The position numbers and the translations under genes were made by a program. The notes under the pieces were generated by a model. The model worked only from the letters and a program-made list of their open reading frames with translations. It was not told the DNA's origin and did no database searches. 64,000 bases of DNA from Dimorphilus gyrociliatus (lineage: Eukaryota > Annelida > Polychaeta > Dinophilidae), in NCBI GenBank assembly GCA_904063045.1, contig CAJFCJ010000003.1:1054001-1118000 (forward strand), read 5' to 3'. Shown here piece after piece: positions 63,967 to 64,000 of this stretch (the stretch's first letter is position 1; the number at the start of each line of letters is the position of its first letter).

Positions 63967-64000
63967 AGTTGTTGAAATTATATTTATCTACTCATTCCTT

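Noticed and set aside
1-64000. Prokaryotic features, CRISPR arrays, viral or transposase genes
   Set aside because: Direct repeats are all simple microsatellites, genes are intron-bearing animal families, and no reverse transcriptase, integrase or transposase motif was seen in the translated frames.

Overview
The window is AT-rich (roughly 70% A+T by eye) nuclear DNA from an animal. Its genes are split by GT-AG introns, there are no operons or ribosome binding sites, and the families are animal ones: Na/K-ATPase beta, type II diacylglycerol kinase with a SAM domain, a seven-cadherin protocadherin, an RNF13-type ubiquitin ligase and a p24 cargo receptor. Intergenic DNA is full of TA, GA/TC and CA microsatellites. 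An invertebrate bilaterian fits best. Spiralian is only a guess, because no sequence search was possible.

Layout. 166-1128 (+): last two exons of a Na+/K+-ATPase beta subunit, whose 5' part lies outside the window. 1.1-9.27 kb: microsatellite-rich spacer. 9268-10027 (+): three-exon gene for a 210-residue protein I do not recognise. About 12.94-13.34 kb: promoter and first exon of a type II diacylglycerol kinase (delta/eta/kappa class), whose coding exons run to 31699 (+). 31.7-40.8 kb: spacer with candidate regulatory motifs. 40.8-53.5 kb (+): protocadherin with a probable non-coding first exon, one giant exon for the ectodomain and membrane span, and two exons for the cytoplasmic tail. 53.5-58.2 kb: spacer between convergent genes. 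58194-61820 (-): eleven-exon PA-TM-RING ubiquitin ligase (RNF13/RNF167 type). 61821-62185: compact divergent promoter. 62186-63966 (+): p24-alpha cargo receptor (TMED4/TMED9 type).

The most striking result is that two unrelated genes each carry a tandem pair of homologous alternative exons. In the diacylglycerol kinase, exons at 28283-28384 and 28433-28543 encode two versions of the start of the accessory catalytic domain, 48 nt apart. In the p24 gene, exons at 62593-62708 and 62745-62860 encode two versions of half the luminal GOLD domain, 36 nt apart. Both p24 exons are 116 bp, so including both shifts the frame and gives a stop after five codons. The gaps look too short to be ordinary introns, and the exons within each pair share phase, so I infer mutually exclusive splicing. 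Other leads are a dispersed CTCF-like motif (AGRKGGCGCY), perfect C/EBP palindromes around the protocadherin gene, 26 exact copies of TATACAGTATA or its complement, a frame-preserving retained-intron candidate in the kinase gene, and a start codon directly abutting an intron in the ligase gene.

The genes are not an obvious pathway. The p24 receptor and the PA-TM-RING ligase, which share a promoter region, both act in the secretory and endolysosomal membrane system, and the kinase controls diacylglycerol at membranes. All splice sites were assigned by hand from frame, phase, GT/AG and family similarity. RNA-seq would settle them.
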